DNA of 64,000 bases from JAXLVB01 sp046329195 (GTDB lineage: Bacteria; Bacteroidota; Bacteroidia; Cytophagales; Spirosomataceae), in assembly GCA_046329195.1 (NCBI GenBank), contig JAXLVB010000003.1, forward strand, positions 434,001-498,000, read 5' to 3'. The position numbers and the translations under genes are program-made. Shown piece by piece: positions 8,391 to 18,628 of the stretch (its first letter is position 1; each line of letters starts with the position of its first letter). Below the pieces are notes generated by a model. The model was given only the letters and a program-made list of their open reading frames with translations, was not told the DNA's origin and did no database searches.

Positions 8391-11300
8391 ATGAGAAAAT
8401 TTCTACTTGCCTGCTTTCTGCTGGCTTGGGTGGGTGTTGCTTTTGCCCAATCCGTGACTGTATCGGGCCGGGTAAAATCCGGTGAAGATGCTTCTCCACT
8501 CCCAGGGGTAAACGTACTCATCAAAGGCAGCAACCGAGGTGTAACCACCGACGCAGAAGGAAACTTCAAAATCAGTGCCTCCAAAGGCGACGTATTGCAA
8601 TTTAGCTTCATCGGCTTTTTAGCTCAAAACATCACGGTTGGTTCACAAACCACACTCGAAATCACGCTGAAGCCCGATGCTTCGCAGCTCCAAGAAGTAG
8701 TAGTAACTGCTCAGGGTATTCGCAAAAATATTCGTGAAATTGGTTACGCTTACTCCAAAGTAAGCACCGAGGACGTTACAGTGGGTCGTTCGCCACAGTT
8801 AGCACAAGCGCTTTCGGGTAAAGTGACTGGCTTGGCTGTTTACAACGTCAACAACAGTGTAGACCCTTCAGTGAAAATCGTCTTGCGTGGATTTCGTTCG
8901 TTAACAGGTAACAACGAAGCCTTGATTGTATTAGATGGTATGCAAACTACTTCTACGGTTTTGGCATTGATTAACCCTAACGACATCGAAAGCGTTTCGA
9001 TTTTGAAAGGTGGTCAAGCTGCTACCTTGTATGGTTCGGCGGGTATCAACGGTGCGATGGTAATCACTACCAAAAAAGGAGCAAAAGGTAAGATGAAGGT
9101 GTCGTACTCAAACAGTACTAACTTCGAGAATATCAGCTTCTTACCGCAATTCCAAGACCAATATGGCTCAGGTTCGCAGTATTATCCGATTGCCTTTGGT
9201 GGTGCAGGCTATAGCTCTGACTATTTGGTACGGATGAAAGCCAACTGGCGCCCTTATGAAAACCAACAGTACGGCGATGCCTTCAACGGAGAAAGCCGTT
9301 TGATGGGCCGGGTTACTGAAGATGGCGACAAACTTGTGTTGCCTTACTCTGCTATTCCAAACGTACGCAGAAAAACATTTGATACAGGGATTTCGATGAA
9401 CAACCAAGTAAACTTCTCTGGCGGTGACGACAAGAGCTCGTACTACATGTCTATCGAAAACCAGCAAATCAACGGTATCGTTCCGCATGACAAAAGTAAC
9501 AGAACGGGGGTGCGGTTGTCGGCTACAAAAGAAGTAGGCAAATTGACATCAAGCTTTAATGCTAGTTATACACAAGCAGTGTATGACCGTACTTCATCTG
9601 ATTTCTATAATGATGTATTGAATCAGCCTGCTAACCTCCCCTTGTACGAACTACGTGACTGGAAAACCAACAAGTTTGCTAGTCCAAACGGGTACTATAA
9701 TGACTACTACAACAACCCGTATTTCAATGCGGATAATAACCGTAGAAATTACAAAGATGCCAACATTTCAGGTAACGTAAGCTTGGTATTCAAGGCTACG
9801 CCGTGGTTGCAATTGACCAACCGCTTGGGTATCATGAACAACTCTCGTACCGGAAAAGACTATACTGGTAAGTTTACCTATTCTGACTGGGCCAAAAACT
9901 CTGCTTACATTGCAAGCCCTTGGACGCACGATGATGACTATCCAGGTATTTACCGTGCGATTTCAGACATCGTAGGGGCGGTAACTGATTATTCTACTAC
10001 TGAAAACGTAGTAAACAATGAATTTCAAGCTCAAATTACCAAAGACGTGGGGGCCTTCTCGAACCGTTTGATTTTGGGTCATAGTGTTTATCAACGTTAT
10101 ACCAAATCAATCTCGGTAGGTTCTAGCTCTATCGTAGTACCTGATATTTACAACGTATCGAACCGTCAGGGTGAATTGACAGGTAGTGAATCAAATACCA
10201 CAGAGCGTCGTCAAGGATTTTACGCTGACTTGACCACTAATTACAAAAACTGGTTGATTTTGAACGGTACGTTCCGTTTTGACCAAACCTCACGGTTCTA
10301 CAAGTCAACTCGTGACGCTAGTTTCTACTCTTATCCTTATTATGGTGTAGCCCTTTCGTTTATTGCTACCGATGCGATTCCGTCGCTTCGTAGCAATGTG
10401 TTGAACTACGCTAAGTTACGTGTCAACTACAACAAAAATGCTAACGATAACATACCACTATATGGCCTAGATTTGACTTATCCAAACGGTGCGAACTTCC
10501 CATTTGGTAACACGGTAGGTTTAACAGTTGGTAACACCCTACCTGATGCTAACTTGAAGCCAGAAGTGGTGTATTCATCTGAAATTGGTGGTGAATTCCA
10601 GTTGTTTAACAACCGTGTAAATATTGACGTATCGGCTTATACTCAAACGTCAAAAGGCCAAGTAATTACCGTGAAAGTTCCGAACTCAACGGGTTTCTCT
10701 AACTTGTTGATCAACGTAGGTGAAACCAAAAACTGGGGTTATGAAGGCGAATTCAAGTACCTGATTTTGAGAGGTCAAAAAACTTCATGGGATTTCAGTG
10801 TTCGTTACTCGTACAATGACAACAAAGTGGTTAGCCTTTATCCTGGTATCAACGAGTTTCAATATGGTGGTTATTCATACGCCAATACCAACGTAATTGT
10901 AGGTGAGCGTTTCCCTATGTTGAAAACAGACGGTTATCAATATGCTCCAGATGGCTCAGGTTATCGCTTAGTAAACGCTACAACAGGCTATCCACTACGT
11001 CAAACTACGTTGTCTTCTCGTGGAGGTACCCTTCCTCGTCATATTGTAGGTTTGGGTTCCAAATTCTCGTATAGCAACTTCACCTTCACGTTTAACTTCG
11101 AATACCGTGGTGGAAACGTAATGTTTAGCGACTTGGGTCGTCAGATGACTTTTACAGGTGCAGGTGGATGGACGTCTAACCGTGCTCCTCAAATCTTCCC
11201 GAACTCTGCTTACTTAGATTCAGATGGCAAAGTCGTGCCTAACACTACTGTGCAAGTACGTGAGCCTGAGTATGCTCTATGGGTAAACAACTATCGTTTG

Positions 11301-11576
11301 ATTTCTGAAAACTTTGTAAACAGCGCTTGGTTTATCAAACTTCGTGATATCAACCTTTCGTACTCAATTCCACAAACTTTCTTGAGCAAATTGAAAGTGT
11401 TCTCATCTGCCAGCGTTGCTTTGTATGGTCGTAACTTGTTGACTATCGTAGATAAGTACAACTATTACACCGACCCTGAATTTAGCTTCACTACTGGTAA
11501 TGGTCAAGGTATCAATAACACGGGACAAACTCCTCCTGTACGTCAGTATGGTATTAACTTGAACCTTGGATTTTAG
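8391..11576 (+). CDS. SusC/RagA family TonB-linked outer membrane transporter
   Basis: A 1061-residue protein with a signal peptide cleaved after about residue 20 (F-A-Q). A carboxypeptidase-regulatory-like domain spans about 23-100. The TonB box region E-V-V-V-T-A-Q-G is near 104-111, then a plug domain (about 112-235) and a long 22-strand barrel ending in aromatic-terminated strands. SusC proteins import oligosaccharides or peptides across the outer membrane using TonB energy, with the SusD lipoprotein as lid. The partner gene follows after 16 bases. No sigma/anti-sigma pair or glycoside hydrolase is immediately linked. Confidence 0.95.
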   Translation: MRKFLLACFLLAWVGVAFAQSVTVSGRVKSGEDASPLPGVNVLIKGSNRGVTTDAEGNFKISASKGDVLQFSFIGFLAQNITVGSQTTLEITLKPDASQLQEVVVTAQGIRKNIREIGYAYSKVSTEDVTVGRSPQLAQALSGKVTGLAVYNVNNSVDPSVKIVLRGFRSLTGNNEALIVLDGMQTTSTVLALINPNDIESVSILKGGQAATLYGSAGINGAMVITTKKGAKGKMKVSYSNSTNFENISFLPQFQDQYGSGSQYYPIAFGGAGYSSDYLVRMKANWRPYENQQYGDAFNGESRLMGRVTEDGDKLVLPYSAIPNVRRKTFDTGISMNNQVNFSGGDDKSSYYMSIENQQINGIVPHDKSNRTGVRLSATKEVGKLTSSFNASYTQAVYDRTSSDFYNDVLNQPANLPLYELRDWKTNKFASPNGYYNDYYNNPYFNADNNRRNYKDANISGNVSLVFKATPWLQLTNRLGIMNNSRTGKDYTGKFTYSDWAKNSAYIASPWTHDDDYPGIYRAISDIVGAVTDYSTTENVVNNEFQAQITKDVGAFSNRLILGHSVYQRYTKSISVGSSSIVVPDIYNVSNRQGELTGSESNTTERRQGFYADLTTNYKNWLILNGTFRFDQTSRFYKSTRDASFYSYPYYGVALSFIATDAIPSLRSNVLNYAKLRVNYNKNANDNIPLYGLDLTYPNGANFPFGNTVGLTVGNTLPDANLKPEVVYSSEIGGEFQLFNNRVNIDVSAYTQTSKGQVITVKVPNSTGFSNLLINVGETKNWGYEGEFKYLILRGQKTSWDFSVRYSYNDNKVVSLYPGINEFQYGGYSYANTNVIVGERFPMLKTDGYQYAPDGSGYRLVNATTGYPLRQTTLSSRGGTLPRHIVGLGSKFSYSNFTFTFNFEYRGGNVMFSDLGRQMTFTGAGGWTSNRAPQIFPNSAYLDSDGKVVPNTTVQVREPEYALWVNNYRLISENFVNSAWFIKLRDINLSYSIPQTFLSKLKVFSSASVALYGRNLLTIVDKYNYYTDPEFSFTTGNGQGINNTGQTPPVRQYGINLNLGF

Positions 11577-11592
11577 TAACCCTTAACATTGA

Positions 11593-13122
11593 ATGAACAT
11601 GAAAGTAAAATCAATATTAATTCTTGCATTTGTGGCTTTGCTGGGAAGTGCCTGTGACAAGGCGTTTTTGGACGTAAACACGAACCCTAACTCGCTTCCA
11701 ACTGCTTCGCCTAACTACGTTTTTGCCAACGCCCTGAATACCACGGCTACCAACATGCTTTCGCCAAACGAAATCGGTTCGTATTGGTCAGGCCAATGGA
11801 CACAGTCGAACGGGTATATTTTGTCAACGACTATTTTCTCGTACAACTTCACCAATGGTGATTTTAACTACTGGGATGGTTATTACGACAACTTAGAAGA
11901 TTATCAGTTTGTGATTGACAACGCTGATGCCTACAACCAAAAAGCTTTAAAAGGCGCTGCTAAAGTAATGAAAGCCTTGCTTTGTGGCCAATTGGTTGAC
12001 ATGTACGGTAACATTCCGTTTTCAGATGCTTTGAAAGGAGTTGGCTCATTGGCGCCTAAATTTGACGACCAAAAAACAGTGTATGAGTCGCTTATTACTA
12101 CGCTTGATGAAGCAATTGCTGACTTAAAAGCCAATGCCTTTGGAAGTGCGTTTTCAAGTTCGGATATTGTATTTAAAGGTAGCAATGCAAAGTGGATTAA
12201 GTTTGCTAACTCAGTCAAATTAAGACTATTGGTGCACCAAGCAAGAGTATCAGGTAGAGATTCTTACATCAAAACCGAAGTAAATAAAATCACAACCGAA
12301 GGTTCTGGTTTCATTACAGGCGAAGATGTGGGTATTGGTGGCCCTGGTTTCTTCTTGGCAACAGCTGGTAAGCTTAACCCTGTTTATAACAACTGGGGAT
12401 ACGATGCCAACGGTGCCAAAAGAGCTCTTAACAACTATCCTCGCTTGACTCAGTATTTGGTAAACAGCATGAAAGCTTCTGGCGACTCACTTCGTTTGAA
12501 GCGCATTGGTTATGCTCTTGGAGGCGAAAGCTCAACCCCTGGTGTAAGTGCAACTAAAGAAATCATGGCTAACTACGTGGGTGTTCCATTTGGACAAAGC
12601 TCTGGTTTCTTGCCATCAGCAGCGTGTGCTTTAGGACCAAGCCTTTTGATTAAAGGTAAGTTTGATAACCCATACATTGTCATGACTGCTGCTGAAGTAC
12701 AATTCTCACTTGCTGAGTTGAAGCAACGTTTTAGTGACATTAACTTGTCTGGAACTGCTCAATCTTACTTTGAAGAAGGGATGGTACAGTCGTTCAGAAC
12801 GCTAGGGGCTGCTACTTCGGGGGCAACTGCCTTCAAGGGGAGTAAAGTCGAAAACTACGATTTTGCGGCTTCTACTGACAAGCTCAAAGCGATTGCTACT
12901 CAAAAATGGCTTGCATTGTGTAACTTTAGTGGTTTAGAAGCCTGGACAGAATACCGCAGAACTAATTTGCCTGTAACTCCTCAAACGGTTCAGGTAGTTG
13001 ATTCAAAGCGTCCTGTTCGTTTCTATTATCCAAACACAGAGTCGGGCTCAAACTCGGCAAACGTGAGCGCTCAAGGCACAATTGATGTTTTTGGCACTCG
13101 TCTGTTCTGGGATATTGACTAA
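11593..13122 (+). CDS. SusD/RagB family nutrient-binding lipoprotein
   Basis: A 509-residue lipoprotein with lipobox L-G-S-A-C (Cys21). The mature start reads D-K-A-F-L-D-V-N-T-N-P-N, typical of the SusD-like families with four TPR-like helix pairs. The conserved C-terminal stretch Q-K-W-L-A-L and E-A-W-T-E-Y-R-R-T is visible. It works on the cell surface as the lid of the SusC transporter encoded 16 bases upstream. A second ATG two codons in (11599) is an equally good start. Substrate cannot be inferred from the pair alone. Confidence 0.93.
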   Translation: MNMKVKSILILAFVALLGSACDKAFLDVNTNPNSLPTASPNYVFANALNTTATNMLSPNEIGSYWSGQWTQSNGYILSTTIFSYNFTNGDFNYWDGYYDNLEDYQFVIDNADAYNQKALKGAAKVMKALLCGQLVDMYGNIPFSDALKGVGSLAPKFDDQKTVYESLITTLDEAIADLKANAFGSAFSSSDIVFKGSNAKWIKFANSVKLRLLVHQARVSGRDSYIKTEVNKITTEGSGFITGEDVGIGGPGFFLATAGKLNPVYNNWGYDANGAKRALNNYPRLTQYLVNSMKASGDSLRLKRIGYALGGESSTPGVSATKEIMANYVGVPFGQSSGFLPSAACALGPSLLIKGKFDNPYIVMTAAEVQFSLAELKQRFSDINLSGTAQSYFEEGMVQSFRTLGAATSGATAFKGSKVENYDFAASTDKLKAIATQKWLALCNFSGLEAWTEYRRTNLPVTPQTVQVVDSKRPVRFYYPNTESGSNSANVSAQGTIDVFGTRLFWDID

Positions 13123-13217
13123 CAGGCTTCATTAGCTACGTATTGATTGGAAATTAGGGATGGTTATTCTGGTCTTTTACCCTGAACCACCTAATTCTGT
13201 TCAGCTACTTATTACTA

Positions 13218-13257
13218 AAAAATCCCACAAGGTTCTGATACCTTGTGGGATTTTTTT
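13218..13257 (+). terminator. rho-independent terminator of susCD
   Basis: AAATCCCACAAGG pairs perfectly with CCTTGTGGGATTT over an 8-base loop and is followed by a run of T. Confidence 0.92.
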
Positions 13258-13296
13258 ATGAGACTCATCGAGGGTTGCCACAAAAGGGTCGAAGCA

Positions 13297-14130
13297 TTAT
13301 GCCACCCAGTTTTTGATTTGGCCAATGCCCTCAATCTCAATGGTAATGACATCACCACTTTGAAGTGTGAATTCATTTGGAGGAACGATGCCTGTACCGG
13401 TCATTAAGTAACAACCATCAGGAAAAGACATTTCGCTGAACAAATACTCGCCCAATTCTGCAAACGAACGCTTGATTTGACTGATGGCCACACTTCCACC
13501 AAAGGCTTTCTCATGATTGCGGTGGATACTCAGCGTAATGGTTGTATTGGGCGAAAGTACCTCGTCTGTTAGGTACAAACACGGGCCTAAGGCACAGCAA
13601 CCATCGTACATTTTTGCCTGTGGAAGATACAAGGGATTTTCACCCTCGATGCTCCGGCTACTCATGTCGTTGCCAATCGAATATCCTTTTAATACACCTT
13701 TTGAGTTGAAAAACAAGGTTAGTTCTGGCTCTGGCACGTCCCAAGTAGAATCTTTACGAATCCGCACGGGGGCATTGGTACCCACCACTCGGCCGGGCGT
13801 AGATTTAAAGAAAATCTCAGGGCGAGGAGCGTCGTACACACGGTCATAAAAAGAGCCGCCGCCTGCATCTTTTGATTCTTCCATACGAGCTACCTTACTC
13901 CGAATGTAGGTCACACCAGCCGCCCAAACCTCTTGCGAGCCTATGGGGGCCAGCAAGGTTTGTTGGCTCAACCAATCTTCGTTAACACTCTGTAAGGTAG
14001 GAATCAAGCCTTGAAGGATTCCTATCACATCGTCGTGATTGACGAGTGCATCCCAGTTTTGGTTATCGAGTAAATAATACCCTGAATCGGCATGAAGAAC
14101 AATGCCTGCTGTAGTTTGATAAAGTTTCAT
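13297..14130 (-). CDS. fumarylacetoacetate hydrolase (FAH) family protein
   Basis: A 277-residue protein with a C-terminal FAH fold. Metal-binding acids are seen in V-P-E-P-E-L-T-L-F and in K-M-Y-D-G-C-C-A-L-G-P. The block S-S-R-S-I-E-G-E-N-P-L-Y-L-P-Q-A-K fits members that act as 2-keto-3-deoxy sugar-acid dehydratases (KdaD-like) as much as fumarylacetoacetases. Such enzymes need Mg2+ or Mn2+ and act in the cytoplasm. The neighbouring sugar uptake and RidA genes favour a sugar-acid role, which is inference. Confidence 0.82.
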   Translation of the reverse strand: MKLYQTTAGIVLHADSGYYLLDNQNWDALVNHDDVIGILQGLIPTLQSVNEDWLSQQTLLAPIGSQEVWAAGVTYIRSKVARMEESKDAGGGSFYDRVYDAPRPEIFFKSTPGRVVGTNAPVRIRKDSTWDVPEPELTLFFNSKGVLKGYSIGNDMSSRSIEGENPLYLPQAKMYDGCCALGPCLYLTDEVLSPNTTITLSIHRNHEKAFGGSVAISQIKRSFAELGEYLFSEMSFPDGCYLMTGTGIVPPNEFTLQSGDVITIEIEGIGQIKNWVA

Positions 14131-14211
14131 AAACGGTTTAGAAGAGATTGGTGCAAAGTTCTTGAAACTTGTCTAATTTGCAATCATCATTTCAAAACAA
14201 TTCATTTCAAC

Positions 14212-14598
14212 ATGGCTACTCACAAAGAAACCGTTTTTACCACCCATGCACCTTCGCCAATTGGCCCTTACTCGCAAGCAATTAAAATTCATGGGACGTT
14301 GTTTGTTTCAGGACAGATTGCCTTGAATCCAAACACCAACGAATTAGTAACCAGCAATATCGAACAAGAGACTCGGCAAGTGATGCTCAACATTGGCGAA
14401 ATTTTAAAAACGGCTGGTTTGAACTTTAGTAATGTGGTCAAAACCAGCATTTTCTTGAAAGACATGAACAATTTTGCAAAGGTAAACGAAGTCTATGGTC
14501 ATTTTTTTACAGATCATTACCCGGCTCGTGAAACCGTTGAAGTGGCTCGCCTACCGAAGGACGTGAACGTAGAAATTTCGGTTATTGCTGTTCAGTAA
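14212..14598 (+). CDS. ridA: RidA family enamine/imine deaminase
   Basis: A 128-residue Rid protein. G-P-Y-S-Q-A at 18-23 and V-A-R-L-P-K-D at 111-117 are family signatures. Arg106 (in P-A-R) matches the catalytic Arg of E. coli RidA, and Glu121 is also conserved. RidA hydrolyses reactive 2-aminoacrylate and related imines made by PLP enzymes, protecting them. The ATG at 14212 fits the usual family length; a longer in-frame start at 14092 would run through the promoter of the divergent FAH gene. Confidence 0.92.
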   Translation: MATHKETVFTTHAPSPIGPYSQAIKIHGTLFVSGQIALNPNTNELVTSNIEQETRQVMLNIGEILKTAGLNFSNVVKTSIFLKDMNNFAKVNEVYGHFFTDHYPARETVEVARLPKDVNVEISVIAVQ

Positions 14599-14611
14599 TA
14601 CGATCAGGCTC

Positions 14612-14648
14612 TTCCCAATCAGTTCAGTTTTAACTGATTGGGAAATTT
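14612..14648 (+). terminator. terminator between ridA and mgtA
   Basis: TTCCCAATCAGTT pairs with AACTGATTGGGAA around a 7-base loop, followed by ATTTT. It ends ridA 27 bases before the mgtA start, so mgtA either reads through or has a promoter overlapping this hairpin. Confidence 0.85.
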
Positions 14649-14675
14649 TCAGCATATCTTCTTCCTTCTAACCCC

Positions 14676-17192
14676 ATGAACACTCCGTCGTCTTCCAGTT
14701 TCTGGCAATTTAGTACGACCACATGGTTCGAACAGTTGAAAAGTTCGGGCCAGGGGCTTTCTTCAAGCGAAGCTGAATTACGTTGGAAACAGGCCACCAA
14801 CCAGCCAGTAGCTTTTAGTAGTTTCCAAAAGGACATTCGTCTGTTTTTGGGGCAATTCAAAAGCCCGTTGATGCTCATGCTGATTGGGGCGGTTGTATTA
14901 TCAGCTTTTTTAGGAGATACTTCTGATGCCTTCATTGTGCTATTTATTTTGCTTTCGACCAGTACGATGAGTTTTTGGCAAGAGCACAATGCTGGTCGAG
15001 TAGTAGAGCAACTCCAAGCCATGATTGCTCTCAAAAGTATGGTATTGCGGGGTGGCCAGCCTCAAGCAATCGCTTCGGCGCAGGTGGTGACTGGCGACGT
15101 AGTGCTGCTCAAAGCGGGCGATATTATTCCGGCTGACTGTCTTTTGATAGATTCGAACGAATTGCACACCAACGAAGCCAGCCTTACGGGCGAATCATTC
15201 CCAGTACGAAAAGAGGTGGCGGTTCTTGACGAAAGCACCGAGCTGGCTAAGCGGAGTAATTGCTTGTGGGAAGGCACTAACGTAGTCAGCGGAACAGCTA
15301 AGGCGTTGGTTATTAATACAGGAACGGCTACATTGTTTGGTTCTATTTCGCAAAGTGCTGCAACGGTGGTAGAAACTTCGTTTGAAAAAGGCATCAAAGA
15401 TTTTGGCTATTTGCTCATGCGGATTACGCTGGTGTTGTCCTTTTTTATCTTGATTGTCAACCTACTCAACCACAAAACAGTCATTGATTCGGCACTGTTT
15501 GCCTTGGCTCTGGCAGTGGGAATGGCTCCTGAATTGCTCCCTGCCATCACGACAATTGCCATGAGTGCAGGGGCGAATCGGATGTTGCAGCAAAAGGTAA
15601 TTGTAAAAAAACTGGCTTCTATCCAAAATTTGGGCGAAGTCAATCTGCTCTGTACCGACAAAACGGGCACCATCACCGAAGGCGCTATTTCGGTTTCGGA
15701 TACCGTGGATGCCTGGGGAGTTTCCAGCGATTTTATCAAAAAGCTGGCGTTTTGGAATGCCTCGCTCGAAACAGGCTACGCCAATCCTATTGACGAAGCC
15801 CTCCGCAAGCTAACCGTCAGCGAACCTATTCCCTCCAAACTGGCAGAAATTCCTTATGACTTTAATCGGAAACGCCTGAGTATTGCCCTTGCATCAACAA
15901 CGGGCGACCTACTGGTTAGCAAAGGCGCCTTTGCCGAAATTAGCAGTAGTTGTGCGTTTGTCTTGTTGTCTAATGGACAAACGGCTCCATACGCCGATTA
16001 CGGTAACCAAATCGAGCAGCAATACGAGCAGTATGGCATCAACGGACTGCGGGTAATTGCGCTTTGCTATAAACCTTTAAGTACTCGTGCGATTTCGAAG
16101 GATAGCGAGGTGCAAATGATTTTTGCAGGCTTTGTGTTGTTACAAGATCCCATAAAGCCCGACATCATTGCTACCATTCATACCCTCAAAGACTTACAAG
16201 TAGGGCTAAAAATCATCACGGGCGACAACAAAAATGTAGCGCAGTCTATTGGTAAACAAATTGGCATCAAACAGCCTAATGTACTGACAGGCAAAGAATT
16301 ACTCAACACAAGCCCTGAAGCACTGGTGCAACGAGCCAAACATACTGATATTTTTGCCGAAGTAGAACCTCAACAAAAAGAACGAATTATCCAAGCTTTA
16401 CGCAAAGCCTATACTGTAGCCTACATGGGCGACGGCATCAACGACGTATCGGCATTGAGTGCTGCCGATGTTGGTATTTCGGTCGAAAATGCGGTGGATG
16501 TAGCCAAAGAAGCAGCTGATTTTGTATTGATGGAAAAGAACCTTTCGGTGTTGGTAGAAGGAATTAAAGAAGGCCGTAAAACATTTGCTAATACACTCAA
16601 ATACATTTTTATCAACACAGGGGCTACTTTTGGCAACATGGTTAGTGTGGCGGTGGCGTCGTTGTTGTTACCGTTTTTGCCCATGCTACCCAAGCAAATT
16701 CTGCTCACCAATTTTATTACCGATTTCCCCTATTTGTCTATTGCGTCAGACAACGTGGATGCTGAACAAACGCATCGCCCCGGTCGTTGGAATTTGAAGA
16801 TGATTCGCAATTACATGATTATTTTCGGCGTGCATAGTTCCTTGTTCGACGTCATCACCTTCGTGACCTTATTGTATGGATTAAAAGCTTCTGAGTCAGG
16901 TTTTCAGACGGGTTGGTTTGTCGAATCAATCCTGACAGAGCTTTTCATTTTGTTTATCATTCGCACTCGTAAGAATTTCTTTAAAAGCCAACCGGGCCGC
17001 TACCTCACACTGTTGAGTGGCACAGGTTTACTTCTAACGTTGGGATTGCCTTATCTTCCATTTGCCCATCAAGTGGGGCTGGTTCCCCTTCCCCTCCAAC
17101 AACTGGCGATTCTGATAGGTATTGTTGCGGGGTATATCATCACTGCTGACTTTTTGAAAGTCTGGTTTTTCAGAAAGTATAAAGAAGCATAG
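14676..17192 (+). CDS. mgtA: magnesium-translocating P-type ATPase
   Basis: An 838-residue P-type ATPase of the IIIB (MgtA/MgtB) type. T-G-E-S-F-P is the actuator loop, D-K-T-G-T-I-T carries phosphorylated Asp328 (Ile replaces the usual Leu), and M-G-D-G-I-N-D is the hinge. V-E-P-Q-Q-K-E-R-I and about ten membrane helices complete the fold. It imports Mg2+ into the cytoplasm with ATP. It is somewhat shorter than the roughly 900-residue enterobacterial forms, mainly at the N-terminus. I see no recognisable Mg2+ riboswitch in the 27-base gap to the upstream hairpin. Confidence 0.9.
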   Translation: MNTPSSSSFWQFSTTTWFEQLKSSGQGLSSSEAELRWKQATNQPVAFSSFQKDIRLFLGQFKSPLMLMLIGAVVLSAFLGDTSDAFIVLFILLSTSTMSFWQEHNAGRVVEQLQAMIALKSMVLRGGQPQAIASAQVVTGDVVLLKAGDIIPADCLLIDSNELHTNEASLTGESFPVRKEVAVLDESTELAKRSNCLWEGTNVVSGTAKALVINTGTATLFGSISQSAATVVETSFEKGIKDFGYLLMRITLVLSFFILIVNLLNHKTVIDSALFALALAVGMAPELLPAITTIAMSAGANRMLQQKVIVKKLASIQNLGEVNLLCTDKTGTITEGAISVSDTVDAWGVSSDFIKKLAFWNASLETGYANPIDEALRKLTVSEPIPSKLAEIPYDFNRKRLSIALASTTGDLLVSKGAFAEISSSCAFVLLSNGQTAPYADYGNQIEQQYEQYGINGLRVIALCYKPLSTRAISKDSEVQMIFAGFVLLQDPIKPDIIATIHTLKDLQVGLKIITGDNKNVAQSIGKQIGIKQPNVLTGKELLNTSPEALVQRAKHTDIFAEVEPQQKERIIQALRKAYTVAYMGDGINDVSALSAADVGISVENAVDVAKEAADFVLMEKNLSVLVEGIKEGRKTFANTLKYIFINTGATFGNMVSVAVASLLLPFLPMLPKQILLTNFITDFPYLSIASDNVDAEQTHRPGRWNLKMIRNYMIIFGVHSSLFDVITFVTLLYGLKASESGFQTGWFVESILTELFILFIIRTRKNFFKSQPGRYLTLLSGTGLLLTLGLPYLPFAHQVGLVPLPLQQLAILIGIVAGYIITADFLKVWFFRKYKEA

Positions 17193-17196
17193 GTAT

Positions 17197-17814
17197 TTAG
17201 GGCAACGCAACGATTAGCAACACGGCATCGTTAGAGAGAGCCTCAAACTCAACTTCGTCCGTGTGCCAGAGTGTTACGGCATCCCGAGTTTCTAACAGCC
17301 TGTTTTGGACTTCAAACGCCCCTGATAGTACATAGACAAACACCTTGCTTTCGAGGTTTTTTGGATGAAAAACATCGTCTACTCGTCCATCGTACTGCCC
17401 TATCCAGATAGTAGGTGCAATAGGAATCAATTGATTTTTGTGCTGTTGCACATCTATCGAAACCACCGTTGGCACAGCGTCCTGTACTTGTGCTTCTAAT
17501 AGCAATTCAAAAAAATTAACCGTATCAGTGTCATAAGGATTCGTAATCTCTATCTCAGTGGAAGCTTCTCCTACCAACGACAATGCTTGGTTTTCTTCAA
17601 GTAAAACCTGTTTGCCATTTGCTTTGACGTCAAGGTCACCGATAAACGGAACAATCACTACCCATTGTTTGGTCAAAAGCTGTGTTTTGTATCCAAAGCC
17701 ACCTTTGAGATACTTATCGTTGAGTGTCAGCGAAGCTACCTGAGTTTTGGCGCCACAGAGGGTAGGTTCCCTTTGGGTAGCTAAGTGGATAATTCCTTCG
17801 GTTTGGAGTAACAT
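17197..17814 (-). CDS. pirin-like bicupin protein
   Basis: A 205-residue protein with two beta-sandwich halves. The C-terminal half (about 135-205) has G-A-F-E-V-Q-N-R, R-D-A-V-T-L-W and the final L-L-I-V-A-L-P, matching the C-terminal cupin of bacterial pirin/YhhW proteins. The classical His-rich iron site of quercetinase-active pirins is not evident, so enzyme activity is doubtful. The ATG at 17814 is used; an upstream in-frame start at 17868 adds a poor leader. It lies downstream of two dioxygenase genes on the same strand, so a role with aromatic compounds is possible but unproven. Confidence 0.65.
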   Translation of the reverse strand: MLLQTEGIIHLATQREPTLCGAKTQVASLTLNDKYLKGGFGYKTQLLTKQWVVIVPFIGDLDVKANGKQVLLEENQALSLVGEASTEIEITNPYDTDTVNFFELLLEAQVQDAVPTVVSIDVQQHKNQLIPIAPTIWIGQYDGRVDDVFHPKNLESKVFVYVLSGAFEVQNRLLETRDAVTLWHTDEVEFEALSNDAVLLIVALP

Positions 17815-17899
17815 GAGACAAAAGGAGAGAAAAATGGAGATTGATTCGCATTGGTAATCCTCTCCCAAGCCTCTATGACTTGGGAGGGGACTGGATTAG

Positions 17900-18628
17900 T
17901 TAGGCACTTACCACAATGGTGTGCGTGAGGGTATAGCCATCGCTCACACTGCCCGACAGTGTGGCTAATTCGGTAGCGAACCCGTCGCCGAATATGTTGT
18001 CTTTTTCGTTGGTAGTATCTTGTAAGCCTTTTTTGTAATAGGTAGTTGCGTTGGTATAAACGTTGTCACACACCGTTTTAGGAAACGCTATTTGAGTTAC
18101 TAACAACGATTTGCCGCTTGAATCATAGATATGTACGTGGATGTGTGGCGCACGTCCACCATACCATCCTGGAAAAATAGACGTAAATGTTACCAACCCG
18201 TTGGCATCGGTGGTTTGGCGACCTCTCAAAAAGTGTACGCTGGTGTAGTTGGTAGATTGCATTCCAGTACCACCGTATTCGGAATAATTGCCATCGGCAT
18301 CACAGTGCCAGATATCCACCAACGCACCTTGTAAAGCGGCACAACTGGTGTTTTTATTTTTGATAGTAATTTTTGCTGTCATCAATAACCCTTGACGGTC
18401 TGAGCGAATATCGGCAGCTACTAGCGAGCTTGGTGTCTTGGTTGGGAAAGGCCCTTCGGTTTCAGAAGGAGTAACCGTACAATCACTCGATGAACTGCCA
18501 TTGGTAGAGCCAGTTGTCGTTGAATTTGTCGATGTTGGAGAAACTTCGCTGTCTTTTTTGCAGGCAATTAAAGCCGATGTAGTCAATAAACTTAGTCCTG
18601 CATTTTTCAAAAATTCAATTCGCTTCAT
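17900..18628 (-). CDS. intradiol ring-cleavage dioxygenase, lipoprotein (copy 1)
   Basis: A 242-residue protein. The N-terminus M-K-R-I-E-F-L-K then a hydrophobic stretch ending L-I-A-C (Cys23) forms a lipoprotein signal with a partial Tat motif. A Ser/Thr/Asn-rich linker (about 28-50) precedes the intradiol domain. Candidate Fe(III) ligands are Tyr115 or Tyr118 (N-Y-S-E-Y-G-G), Tyr156 (P-G-W-Y) and His162/His164 (A-P-H-I-H-V). The family splits catechol-type rings between the hydroxyls with O2. This copy is a close paralogue of the gene at 19065-19787; the pair is probably a local duplication. The natural substrate is unknown. Confidence 0.88.
   Translation of the reverse strand: MKRIEFLKNAGLSLLTTSALIACKKDSEVSPTSTNSTTTGSTNGSSSSDCTVTPSETEGPFPTKTPSSLVAADIRSDRQGLLMTAKITIKNKNTSCAALQGALVDIWHCDADGNYSEYGGTGMQSTNYTSVHFLRGRQTTDANGLVTFTSIFPGWYGGRAPHIHVHIYDSSGKSLLVTQIAFPKTVCDNVYTNATTYYKKGLQDTTNEKDNIFGDGFATELATLSGSVSDGYTLTHTIVVSA

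Noticed and set aside
14649..14675. Mg2+ riboswitch before mgtA
   Set aside because: Only 27 bases lie between the ridA terminator and mgtA, too few for an M-box.
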